Shown piece after piece: positions 7,464 through 13,722 of a stretch of 17,417 nt of DNA; position 1 is the stretch's first letter, and every line of letters begins with the position of its first letter. The DNA is taken from assembly GCA_015520425.1 (NCBI GenBank), contig WAQC01000014.1:1-17417 (forward strand), given 5' to 3'. The notes under the pieces were generated by a model. It was not told the origin of the DNA. It did not search any database and was given only the letters and a program-made list of their open reading frames with translations. The translations under genes and the position numbers were made by a program. This DNA comes from Candidatus Pelearchaeum sp. (GTDB lineage: Archaea; Thermoproteota; Nitrososphaeria_A; Caldarchaeales; Caldarchaeaceae).

Positions 7464-7472
7464 CTTTTAAAC
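7464..7472 (+). promoter_or_regulatory. TATA-like box of moaA
   Basis: CTTTTAAAC is centred 28 nt before the ATG at 7496 with no SD in between, indicating a leaderless moaA message. Confidence 0.5.
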
Positions 7473-7495
7473 CACCCTAGCTCTATTGGATGTAG

Positions 7496-8509
7496 ATGAG
7501 TAGCCACGCCAGCCGCCCTCCCCTGGTTGATGGATTCGGCAGGGTAGCGCGTAAGCTTAGAATCTCGGTAACAGATAGGTGTAATTTTAGATGTAGCTTC
7601 TGCATGCCCCATAACCCTGTTTGGATTCCGCATGATGAGCTTCTAACCTATGAGGAGATAACCCGCATAGTTGGTGTTCTCGCGTCTATGGGTGTTGGTA
7701 AGATACGCCTGACTGGGGGAGAGCCGCTGGTGCGTAATGATATAGAGAAGCTCGTAGCCATGATAGCCTCAACGCATGGTGTTGAGAGCCTCTCCATGAC
7801 GACCAACGGCTTCCTGCTCGCAGAGAAGGCGAGGAGACTTAAGGAGGCTGGGCTACAGAGCGTTACGGTGAGCCTCCACAGCCTAAAGCCAGAGAGATAC
7901 GATGCTATAGTTGGGCGGAGGGGGGCTTTCGGCCGCGTGGTTGACGGGATAAGGGCTGCGCTCAGCGTTGGTCTGAGGCCAGTCAAGATAAACTGTGTAG
8001 TAACACGCGGCTGTAATGATGATGAGATTCTGGACTTCGCCGAGCTTGCCAGGGAGACTGGCACCGTTGTTAGGTTTATTGAGTATATGCCGTTTGATGG
8101 CCAGCGTCTCTGGGATACTAGGCGCGTGGTGAGTGGGCGCGAGATAGTTGAGCGGATAAGCTCGGTCTATGGGCTTAAGCCCATGCCACGCGAGGCGGGA
8201 AGCACAGCCAAGGTGTATAGGTTCGCAGACGACGCACCAGGCGAGATAAACATCATAACATCAATGACCGAGCCCTTCTGCGGAGACTGTGATAGGATAA
8301 GGCTGAAGGCAGATGGTAAGATAGTCCCATGCCTCTTCAGCAACGACGAATATGACATAAAGCAATTGATTAGGAGCGGCGCGTCTGATGAGGAGCTGGA
8401 GCTATTCATAAGGCGGGTCTTCTACATGAAGTCCCCTGGCGTGGAGGCGTTGCTGAGCAGTAAGAGGCTGGCCCCGCATATAAGGCCGATGCACACGATA
8501 GGAGGGTAG
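7496..8509 (+). CDS. moaA: MoaA, radical SAM GTP 3',8-cyclase
   Basis: A 337-aa protein that carries out the first step of molybdenum/tungsten cofactor synthesis: GTP to 3',8-cyclo-7,8-dihydro-GTP by radical chemistry. The N-terminal radical-SAM cluster is CNFRCSFC (Cys29, Cys33, Cys36), with the SAM-binding GGEP at 74-77. The MoaA-specific C-terminal cluster is Cys262, Cys265 and Cys279 (CGDCDR and the later PCLF). The protein ends in the conserved Gly-Gly dipeptide needed for activity. Length and every key residue are normal. MoaC is not adjacent, so the pathway is scattered. It is functionally linked to the molybdopterin enzyme at 14719-17040. It is convergent with the HxlR gene, with an 11-bp gap. 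Confidence 0.96.
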   Translation: MSSHASRPPLVDGFGRVARKLRISVTDRCNFRCSFCMPHNPVWIPHDELLTYEEITRIVGVLASMGVGKIRLTGGEPLVRNDIEKLVAMIASTHGVESLSMTTNGFLLAEKARRLKEAGLQSVTVSLHSLKPERYDAIVGRRGAFGRVVDGIRAALSVGLRPVKINCVVTRGCNDDEILDFAELARETGTVVRFIEYMPFDGQRLWDTRRVVSGREIVERISSVYGLKPMPREAGSTAKVYRFADDAPGEINIITSMTEPFCGDCDRIRLKADGKIVPCLFSNDEYDIKQLIRSGASDEELELFIRRVFYMKSPGVEALLSSKRLAPHIRPMHTIGG

Positions 8510-8520
8510 GCGCTCCCCTC

Positions 8521-8868
8521 TTATCTACCTAGGGCCCACTCCTCGCCCCATTTACGTAGTGCCTGAATCACTGGCTGGAGAGCCTGCCCCTTCTCGGTAA
8601 GCCTATACTCCACGCTGAACGGCTGGAGAGCCACGACACGCCGCTCAACAAGCCCATCCTGCTGCAGCTGCTTAAGGGTGCGTGAGAGGGTCTTAGAATT
8701 CAGCCCATGAATAGCGCGCAATAGCTCGTTGAAGCCCTTTGGCCCGTCAAGTAGGTAGCGTATGATTATCAGCTTCCACGTGCTCCCTACTATGCGGATA
8801 GACTCAACTATGGGGCATACCTCGCCGTCAGCGCGTTTCTGCTCGTCATCTAGGTTGATTAGTGTCAT
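8521..8868 (-). CDS. HxlR-family winged-helix transcriptional regulator
   Basis: A 115-aa regulator with the whole HxlR pattern: Cys18 in CPI, a helix with GSTWKLIIIRYLLDGPKGFNEL (two parts, residues 28-49), the recognition helix SKTLSRTLKQLQQDGLVER (58-76), and a wing with EYRLTEKG (87-94). It should bind operator DNA as a dimer; in several relatives the N-terminal Cys senses reactive or electrophilic species. It starts at ATG 8868 behind a TATA-like box (8893-8902) 29 nt upstream. It is divergent from the HEXXH protein across a 70-bp gap, so it probably controls that gene and itself from overlapping operators. The signal is unknown. Confidence 0.93.
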   Translation of the reverse strand: MTLINLDDEQKRADGEVCPIVESIRIVGSTWKLIIIRYLLDGPKGFNELLRAIHGLNSKTLSRTLKQLQQDGLVERRVVALQPFSVEYRLTEKGQALQPVIQALRKWGEEWALGR

Positions 8869-8892
8869 TTAGTTTCCGAGTAATGCTTACGG

Positions 8893-8902
8893 ATATAAAT
8901 AG
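8893..8902 (-). promoter_or_regulatory. TATA-like box in the HxlR / HEXXH divergent promoter
   Basis: CTATTTATAT (minus strand) is centred 29 nt before the HxlR ATG. For the opposite gene, a weaker A/T stretch (GAATATGTAAAG, about 8904-8915) and an SD-like GAGAGG before the TTG at 8939 are the best signals. Both promoters fit within 70 bp, which favours shared regulation. Confidence 0.45.
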
Positions 8903-8938
8903 TTGAATATGTAAAGCAGGTTACGAGAGGTAAGTAGG

Positions 8939-9433
8939 TTGAAAGGCGTCAAGAACCTTGACAGCCAGCTCAGAGAAGCTGGAACGTTTGATGAGGTCTT
9001 CAAGCTGGTTAAGCGTGTTGTGGAGCGGCGCCTAGGTCTCCACCGCGCTGGGCTAGGGCTAATACTGGCCGACCTCCCGCCACACATAGCGGCATACACG
9101 GCGATAGGCTCAAACGCGATAGTCCTCAACAAGCTAATCCTGAACGCGCTCGTAAGCCTAGTGCGCGAGCGGATAGAGCTGAATAGCTACGTCTTCGTAG
9201 TCCTCCTCCACGAATACCTACACACCTTCGGCCTAGACGAGCAGCAGACAAGACAGCAGGTCAAGCATCTAGTCCAGCTAGAGCTAGGCGAGGAGCATAT
9301 AGCATCAAAGATAGCCAGCACATCCCTCTTTGAGCTCTACCCAGAGCTAAAGGCTATACAGCCAATACCAACAGAGCGGGAAGCTATAATAGTAAAGGAC
9401 TTTGATAGCGATAGCGTATCCTACATAAAGTAG
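8939..9433 (+). CDS. small HEXXH zinc-metallopeptidase-like protein
   Basis: A 164-aa protein with a clear zinc-protease motif: His91-Glu92-Tyr-Leu-His95, followed by TFGLDEQQTR, so Asp100 or Glu101 could be the third ligand. Upstream is a strand-like hydrophobic stretch with AIGSNAIVLN (55-64), where minimal metallopeptidases place edge-strand residues. There is no signal peptide or membrane segment, so it is cytoplasmic. The size and layout resemble archaeal single-domain gluzincin-like proteins, but the family name is my inference and substrates are unknown. TTG at 8939 is the start, preceded by GAGAGG. Divergent from the HxlR regulator, it is its likely target. Proteins of this kind may be latent proteases or may have lost activity. 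Confidence 0.72.
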   Translation: MKGVKNLDSQLREAGTFDEVFKLVKRVVERRLGLHRAGLGLILADLPPHIAAYTAIGSNAIVLNKLILNALVSLVRERIELNSYVFVVLLHEYLHTFGLDEQQTRQQVKHLVQLELGEEHIASKIASTSLFELYPELKAIQPIPTEREAIIVKDFDSDSVSYIK

Positions 9434-9597
9434 CCAGTATAAGCAAACTGCCTACATTCCAACAATTCTTCATTGAGGAAGGTCAAAGTCTCAGGCATAT
9501 CAGAGAGTAGCCATGCGGTTGCTCCTCAATATAGCAGAATCACCACCTCGTTAAGGAAGGCACCTACTCTTTCATGCAGTTGTCGTATAGCTTCTAA
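9424..9597 (-). pseudogene. possible decayed gene fragment
   Basis: On the minus strand one reading frame is protein-like across two pieces separated by a single TGA (9528-9526): 23 codons from 9597 (LEAIRQLHERVGAFLNEVV...), then 34 codons (including MPETLTFLNEELLECRQF) to TAG at 9423-9421. No start codon with a promoter is visible and a stop lies directly upstream of the first piece. Composition resembles a helical protein. I cannot name the family. The same bases contain an 8-bp inverted repeat (9472-9479 and 9523-9530), so a structured 3' region is an alternative explanation. Confidence 0.25.
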
Positions 9598-9707
9598 TCA
9601 ACAAGGTTTGAGAGTACTCTAGCCTTAAGGATATTTAACCGAAGAACGGCCCGCTGTTGTCATCATGCGTATGCCCGCCTATGACGGAGAAAGCCTAAAG
9701 GCGTCTG

Positions 9708-10316
9708 GTGTACTGTTTCCTCTTTAGAGGTATGGAAGGGTTGGCGGAGGAAGAGCGTGAGTTCAGGATTACAGTTAGATTTCCCAGGCAGGACTATCTT
9801 TTCTTGGAGCGTTTAGTTGAGGAGGGCGAGTATACCAACATAGCCGACGCGGTAAGAGATGCTGTGAAGAGGATGCGCATAGACTGGGAGACGAGGCATG
9901 GCAACTATTCGGGCTGGAGGGAGAAGGCCCTCCTCGCCTACAAGGAGGATATAGAGAAGATTGGCATTGGCGACTGGATGGCGGCTCATACAAGCTTCAT
10001 GCTCCCCCTCCACAAATACACGGGAGAGATAATCCTGCATGAAGACTCCATCTTCTTCCGCGGCGAGGATAAGGATACAAAAGAAAAACATGTACTCGCA
10101 TTTCCCTTGGAAAGCATAAAGGAAGTACATTATGGGTTTGATGATACGTATAGGAGGCATGACGACCGCGGCCTCGGCCTGTTCAGCAAGCCCCTGAGAA
10201 TAACCTTCAGGGAAGGTATGTCGGAGAAAACAATCTATCTATGGATAGGGTTCAGCAGGGTGGCGCGGACCAGCAGCAACCGTAGGTGGTATGAATACCT
10301 GATAAGCAGGAGGTAG
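9708..10316 (+). CDS. RHH DNA-binding domain fused to a PH-like domain
   Basis: A 202-aa protein. Residues 18-56 have the ribbon-helix-helix pattern (FRITVRFP strand; helices DYLFLERLVEEG and NIADAVRDAVKRM), so it should bind DNA as a dimer. After a linker, about 105-199 looks like a beta-barrel plus helix domain of PH type (EIILHEDSIFFRG, then FPLESIKEVHYG, LRITF and a final helix). That second assignment is by pattern only. It heads a three-gene operon with a membrane PH protein and a CPBP protease. The start is uncertain: GTG 9708 or ATG 9732, neither with an SD at good distance. A TATA-like GGATATTTAAC near 9630 fits a start of transcription around 9660, where an out-of-phase 20-codon ATG frame (9665-9727) overlaps it. 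Confidence 0.7.
   Translation: MYCFLFRGMEGLAEEEREFRITVRFPRQDYLFLERLVEEGEYTNIADAVRDAVKRMRIDWETRHGNYSGWREKALLAYKEDIEKIGIGDWMAAHTSFMLPLHKYTGEIILHEDSIFFRGEDKDTKEKHVLAFPLESIKEVHYGFDDTYRRHDDRGLGLFSKPLRITFREGMSEKTIYLWIGFSRVARTSSNRRWYEYLISRR
10308..10314 (+). promoter_or_regulatory. strong Shine-Dalgarno inside the end of the RHH gene
   Basis: AGGAGGT lies 7 nt before the ATG at 10322 and 4 nt before the TTG at 10319, favouring the ATG as start of the membrane PH protein. It overlaps the last codons of the upstream gene, showing operon translation. Confidence 0.6.
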
Positions 10317-10321
10317 CCTTG

Positions 10322-10867
10322 ATGGGCCAGATTTTCTACGTGGCCCCAAGTATCGGCTTTGTCGCGCTCTTCGGAGGGCTGGCTCTCGTATTAGCCTCCT
10401 TGGGATTGCTCTTGGTCATGTGGGGCTGGAGAACCAAGAGACTAAGATACACAATAATAGCATCCGCAATATTCTTCATAATATCATCGGTTCTCGGATT
10501 CGTTGTAGCCTCCTCCTACATGGTGAGAATTTCAATAGAAGAAGACTACATAACGATAGAAGCACCGCCAGCATTCATAAGCACTAGTATAGCTTGGGAC
10601 GAGATAGAGAAGACCTACATAATTGACTGGAAAGTAGAGAATGACTACCAGCCAGTAATGAGAGAGCTGGGCATAGAGTTCCTTGACTACAGGGTAGGCC
10701 GCTTCACCCTCTCTAACGGCGTGTCAGCCATAATACTGGCGACAGACAGCAGGAACCTAGTAATCCAAACTAGGGACGGAAGGCTATTCATGATAAGCCT
10801 AGAAGAATTTGACGAGCTCGCGGCCAGCTTCCGCGGGAAGTTCATCACCAGCCAGAAGGAGGCATAA
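10322..10867 (+). CDS. two-TM membrane protein with bacterial-PH-type domain
   Basis: A 181-aa protein. Two hydrophobic helices near the N-terminus (about residues 12-35 and 42-64), separated by a short basic loop (WRTKRLRY), form a membrane hairpin. The rest (about 69-172) reads like a bacterial PH domain: ISIEEDYITIEAP, ...IAWDEIE, then the telling block YRVGRFTLSNGVSAIIL with TRDGRLFMIS and a closing helix EEFDELAASF. This resembles the Pfam bPH families found on cytoplasmic faces of membrane proteins. Its start follows the previous stop by 5 nt, behind an AGGAGGT. The next gene, a CPBP protease, begins 5 nt after its stop. It probably acts as a membrane partner or sensor. The TTG at 10319 would add one residue. 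Confidence 0.78.
   Translation: MGQIFYVAPSIGFVALFGGLALVLASLGLLLVMWGWRTKRLRYTIIASAIFFIISSVLGFVVASSYMVRISIEEDYITIEAPPAFISTSIAWDEIEKTYIIDWKVENDYQPVMRELGIEFLDYRVGRFTLSNGVSAIILATDSRNLVIQTRDGRLFMISLEEFDELAASFRGKFITSQKEA
10856..10862 (+). promoter_or_regulatory. Shine-Dalgarno for the CPBP gene
   Basis: AAGGAGG is 10 nt before ATG 10873 and lies inside the preceding gene. It supports 10873 rather than the ATG two codons later and marks the three genes as one operon. Confidence 0.55.
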
Positions 10868-10872
10868 ACGAG

Positions 10873-11775
10873 ATGTATATGAGTAGGACTAATCTAAGAC
10901 CGATAGCCATCTTTATTTCCACAGCCTTCATAGGGGCATTCCTCCTAGACATTGGAGCGGCGCAGCTAACCTCCCCATCCATGCTCACACAAGGATACTT
11001 CCTTCCTCTAGTCTTGTTTGCGTGGGGCGTTGCCAGGATGTATGTTGTTGCCCTGGCCACCCTGCTTGCGGTTAGGTCTCATGGCGCCCCTATCTTCTCA
11101 ACGATAAGAAACTATCTAAAAATATCAGGCCGCTCCATGCTATTCTTCCTAGCTGCACCCCTACTCGTATACATGACAATTGGAATCTACATACTCCTCC
11201 TAATGCTGATGCAAGCCTTGGATATTTCAGCGTTGTTGGAGTTGTTTAACATTCCAGCGTTATCCATAGAGCCTACAACATTACTAATTGTATCACTTGC
11301 GGCGGCGTATTTGGCGGGAATATCCGTTAATTCCATCGCGGCCTTTGGAGAGGAGATAGGGTGGCGTGGATACCTACTAGACGTGTTGGGCCAGTCTGTA
11401 GGTTTCTGGAGAGCTACTCTACTAATAGGCGTTGTCTGGGGTTTATGGCATGCGTCGGCAATACTCCTACTCGGCTACAACAATCCATGCAAATGTATTG
11501 AAGGTGTAGCCGCATTCACGCTCTTCACAGCGGCGCTTGGGATACCTCACGCAGTGCTAACACGGCATGTAGGAACAATAATGCCAGCAATATCCCTGCA
11601 TGGAACGTTAAATGCGGTCTGGAACACAACTGTAATAATTACGAAATTACCAGTTGAGCTGGGTGCTAGTGGAGTTTTGGGAGCAGCGGCATGGGCATTA
11701 ACATCATCGGCGATTGTGATGTTTTTACACCTTGAGAGAAAACAGAGACATGATAGAGCTAACTACTATAGATAA
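10873..11775 (+). CDS. CPBP-family intramembrane metalloprotease (Abi/CAAX-protease type)
   Basis: A 300-aa multi-spanning membrane protein with about seven or eight hydrophobic helices and all the CPBP motifs: Glu160-Glu161-xxx-Arg165 (GEEIGWRG), His193 (GLWHA) and His243-xxx-Asn247 (HGTLN). These residues form the glutamate protease site inside the membrane, seen in Rce1-type CAAX proteases and in bacterial immunity proteins. Its substrate here is unknown; there is no nearby CAAX-tailed protein. It is last in the operon with the RHH/PH fusion and the membrane PH protein, and one of them could be its target or adaptor. A pair of cysteines (206, 208) sits in a loop after GYNNP. Catalytic residues look intact, so an active enzyme is likely. 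Confidence 0.9.
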   Translation: MYMSRTNLRPIAIFISTAFIGAFLLDIGAAQLTSPSMLTQGYFLPLVLFAWGVARMYVVALATLLAVRSHGAPIFSTIRNYLKISGRSMLFFLAAPLLVYMTIGIYILLLMLMQALDISALLELFNIPALSIEPTTLLIVSLAAAYLAGISVNSIAAFGEEIGWRGYLLDVLGQSVGFWRATLLIGVVWGLWHASAILLLGYNNPCKCIEGVAAFTLFTAALGIPHAVLTRHVGTIMPAISLHGTLNAVWNTTVIITKLPVELGASGVLGAAAWALTSSAIVMFLHLERKQRHDRANYYR

Positions 11776-12242
11776 TTAATTCCTCCCCGTGCTTACTCTC
11801 TATCCTACGGCCTCTCCGAACCTAGGCCATAGCTTTACACAGGGCTGACAGGCGCGTGATTCAGAGACCGCCATACGCGGGGGTTTGTCTGAGGCCGTCT
11901 CAAGAAGAGGTTATACCTGTCGTGTATTGGAGGGTGGCTGTGGGGGTATCTTAGCGCCCGCAGGCACGGCGAGATGGTGATAGCTCGCTACTCCATCCAG
12001 CAAGACACTACAGAAGGAATATATACTGGTGTTCTGGGTGCGGCGAAGGCCGACCCCACATGGACACACACGCACACAACGGGGAACCAAAAAGAAAAAC
12101 CAAGCAAAGCACTATAAATAAAGTTAAGGCTGAGAGCCCTATTCCAGTCTTTACGGCCCTCATTACCTAGACATTCCTTTATATTCCAGTCATACGTAGC
12201 GAATCTAGGATTTCTCTAGCATGGCTAAAGGGTGTCGTAGGC
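11776..12242. other. 467-bp intergenic region, candidate structured RNA
   Basis: No convincing protein gene is present; the best frame is an ATG-led 47 codons at 11974-12117 with low-complexity His/Thr, which I do not call. The left 230 bp is GC-rich and self-complementary. GGCCT/AGGCC (11809-11813 with 11824-11828), flanked by CTAT/ATAG, gives one hairpin. GACAGG (11847-11852) pairs with CCTGTC (11916-11921), enclosing a hairpin of GAGAC.GCC (11864-11872) with GGC.GTCTC (11893-11901), one mismatch. GATGG (11973-11977) pairs with CCATC (11993-11997). TATA-like boxes follow: TATATA at 12020-12025 (usable on either strand), CTATAAATA at 12112-12120 and CTTTATAT at 12177-12184. It is not a tRNA, and I see no RNase P or SRP RNA signature. 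Confidence 0.4.
12177..12184 (+). promoter_or_regulatory. promoter region of the L30e operon
   Basis: CTTTATAT is centred about 62 nt before the L30e ATG, giving a leader of roughly 35 nt, unlike the leaderless genes elsewhere. A second TATA-like box lies at 12112-12120. A 10-nt direct repeat TATTCCAGTC at 12140-12149 and 12182-12191 is placed once between the boxes and once just after the proximal box, so it could be an operator. A 17-codon ATG frame (12221-12274) overlaps the L30e start out of phase. Confidence 0.4.
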
Positions 12243-12554
12243 ATGGACATAAGGCAGGAGCTGGCGGTCATTAACAGGACAGGCAAGTACGTTGTGGGCT
12301 TTAGGCAGAGTAAGATAGCTGCGCTCAACAAGCGCGCACGGCTGCTGATACTCGCGCGCAACTGCCCAGAGACTATTAAGGTGGAGGCCGAGATGGTCTC
12401 CAACGTATCTGGCGTCCCCCTTCTCAAGACCGAGCTTTCAGCAGAGGACTTGGGGCTGGCGCTGAGAAAGCCCTTCAGCACCGCCTGCATCGCGGTACTA
12501 GACCCAGGCAGCTCCAGCATAATGGAGGCCGTCGGTGAGTCTGAGGTTGAGTGA
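12243..12554 (+). CDS. rpl30e: large-subunit ribosomal protein L30e
   Basis: A 103-aa protein of normal length for archaeal L30e, a member of the L7Ae/L30e RNA-binding fold that joins the large ribosomal subunit. Recognisable parts are the start DIRQELAVINRTGKYVVGF, the helix SKIAALNKRARLLILARNCP (28-47), and the C-terminal strand with FSTACIAVLDPGSS. ATG 12243 has GGTG 8 nt upstream as a modest SD. It is first of a ribosomal/transcription cluster; in many Crenarchaeota the RNA polymerase large-subunit genes precede it, but here the structured intergenic region does. The following nusA-like start overlaps its end. Confidence 0.95.
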   Translation: MDIRQELAVINRTGKYVVGFRQSKIAALNKRARLLILARNCPETIKVEAEMVSNVSGVPLLKTELSAEDLGLALRKPFSTACIAVLDPGSSSIMEAVGESEVE

Positions 12555-12981
12555 GGGCATAAAGCTCACAGAACGCGAGATGCGCTATATCCAGCTCTTT
12601 GAGGCAGCTACAGGTGCCTCTGTTATTGACTGCGTGGAGGATGGAGACCTGCTGGTCTTCTTGGTGAGGCAGGGGGATATAGGGAAGGCTCTGGCCAAAA
12701 AGGGGCAGCGCGTAAAGGAGATAGCCCGCCTCCTCAAGAAGCGCATCAAGGTCATAGAGTTCGCCAACGACCCGACGAGCTTCGTCAAGAACGCGCTACA
12801 CCCAGCGGAGGTAATAGAGCCCGTGAGGCTGACCGAGAGAGCAGACGGAAGAAAGATAATAGTCGTAAACGTGAACCCGCGCGACAAGGGGATAGCGATA
12901 GGAAAAGACGGCAGGACAATAGACCTGGCCAGATACCTAGCCAAACGACACTTTGACATAGACCACATAATAGTCCAGTGA
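12535..12981 (+). CDS. nusA: archaeal NusA-like KH-domain protein
   Basis: A 148-aa protein with two KH-type units. The first (about 33-77) has a degenerate GxxG loop (KKGQ); the second (about 107-148) has the clear GKDG loop in GIAIGKDGRTID. Archaeal NusA keeps only the KH part of bacterial NusA and probably binds RNA near the polymerase or ribosome. GTG 12535 has GGAGG at 12524-12528, but TTG 12547 (giving 144 aa, MSEGIKLTEREM, closer to the usual N-terminus) has GGTGA at 12534-12538; both are plausible. Either way it overlaps L30e, so the two are translationally coupled. Confidence 0.93.
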   Translation: MSLRLSEGIKLTEREMRYIQLFEAATGASVIDCVEDGDLLVFLVRQGDIGKALAKKGQRVKEIARLLKKRIKVIEFANDPTSFVKNALHPAEVIEPVRLTERADGRKIIVVNVNPRDKGIAIGKDGRTIDLARYLAKRHFDIDHIIVQ

Positions 12982-13013
12982 GAGACTGGCGGGGAGCGCG
13001 CTCTAAAGAATGT

Positions 13014-13022
13014 CTTTATAAA
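13014..13022 (+). promoter_or_regulatory. separate promoter of rps7
   Basis: CTTTATAAA is centred about 104 nt before the S7 ATG, predicting a leader near 75 nt that contains an out-of-phase TTG-led frame (13057-13167) running across the S7 start. An SD-like GAGGAG at 13112-13117 precedes the ATG by 4 nt. Confidence 0.45.
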
Positions 13023-13121
13023 TGTTGCCACCATGTTTGAGAGGAGTAGCTAGGCCTTGGGCTTTGAGCGTGTTAAGGTTATTATGGCGCTATTCCACCC
13101 TGAGGATGCTAGAGGAGAATC

Positions 13122-13688
13122 ATGGTGGACTTCAAGCTCTTCGGCAAGTGGAGTGTTGAGGACATAGAGGTGCGCGATGAGGGGCTTAAGCGCTACATCA
13201 GCCTAAAGCCCATGCTCATACCCCACTCCGGGGGCAGACACGAGCACCGCAGGTTCGGGAAGTCAGAGGTAAACATAGTTGAGCGGCTCGCGAACATGTT
13301 TATGCGGCCAGGCAAGAACGGTGGGAAGAAGACTAAGGCTCTCAAGATAGTCAAGAACGCTCTTGAGATAGTCCATCTAAGGACTGGCAGGAACCCTGTT
13401 GAGGTTCTAGTTAGGGCTATTGAGAACGCAGCACCACGCGAGGATGTTACACGCCTAAGCTATGGTGGGATAGTGTATTTCAAGGCCGTTGACATAAGCC
13501 CGCAACGTAGGGTTGATTTGGCGCTGCGCTACATAGCGCAGTCAGCCAGGGAGGCCTCGTTCAGAAATAGGAAGACTGTGGATGAATGTCTCGCTGACGA
13601 GATAGTTCTAGCTGCCGAGAACGATGCAAAGAGCTTCGCTGTTAGGAAGAAGATGGAGCAGGAGCGTGTAGCTCTGGCTAGTAGGTAA
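13122..13688 (+). CDS. rps7: small-subunit ribosomal protein S7
   Basis: A 188-aa archaeal S7, which nucleates assembly of the 30S head on 16S rRNA. Strongly conserved blocks are LKRYISLKP (22-30), PHSGGRHEHRRF, NIVERLANMFMRPGKNGGKK, EVLVRAIENAAPREDVTR, SPQRRVDLALRYIAQSAREA and the SFAVRKK end. It lacks the short acidic N-terminal extension seen in some crenarchaeal relatives, starting almost directly at FKLFGKW. The ATG at 13122 is fixed by an in-frame stop at 13110-13112 and by the GAGGAG SD. S12, usually between NusA-like and S7 in Crenarchaeota, is not in the 140-bp gap, and EF-1A does not follow. Confidence 0.97.
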   Translation: MVDFKLFGKWSVEDIEVRDEGLKRYISLKPMLIPHSGGRHEHRRFGKSEVNIVERLANMFMRPGKNGGKKTKALKIVKNALEIVHLRTGRNPVEVLVRAIENAAPREDVTRLSYGGIVYFKAVDISPQRRVDLALRYIAQSAREASFRNRKTVDECLADEIVLAAENDAKSFAVRKKMEQERVALASR

Positions 13689-13701
13689 GCTTGATAAGAT
13701 A

Positions 13702-13715
13702 AATAATATTTTATT
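13702..13715. terminator. A/T palindrome between convergent rps7 and sugar dehydrogenase
   Basis: AATAA and TTATT flank TATT, a short inverted repeat in the 34-bp gap between two convergent stops. It is T-rich on both strands and a reasonable bidirectional terminator, though weak. Confidence 0.35.
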
Positions 13716-13722
13716 GGAGGCT

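Noticed and set aside
11847..11921. A 75-nt domain closed by a 6-bp stem, tRNA-like in size
   Set aside because: There is no T-arm with TTCGA-type loop, no D-arm or anticodon arm of proper size, and the inner hairpin has a 20-nt loop.
121..12004. 12-mer CCATCCAGCAAG present at 122-133 and 11993-12004
   Set aside because: Repeats of this length are expected by chance in a 17-kb window.
11800..12070. RNase P RNA or SRP 7S RNA
   Set aside because: I could not find the conserved core strings of either RNA; the length and stems do not match.
11974..12117. 47-codon plus-strand frame as a gene
   Set aside because: The C-terminal half is low complexity from an ACAC-rich stretch, the frame runs into a TATA box, and no SD or well-placed promoter precedes it.
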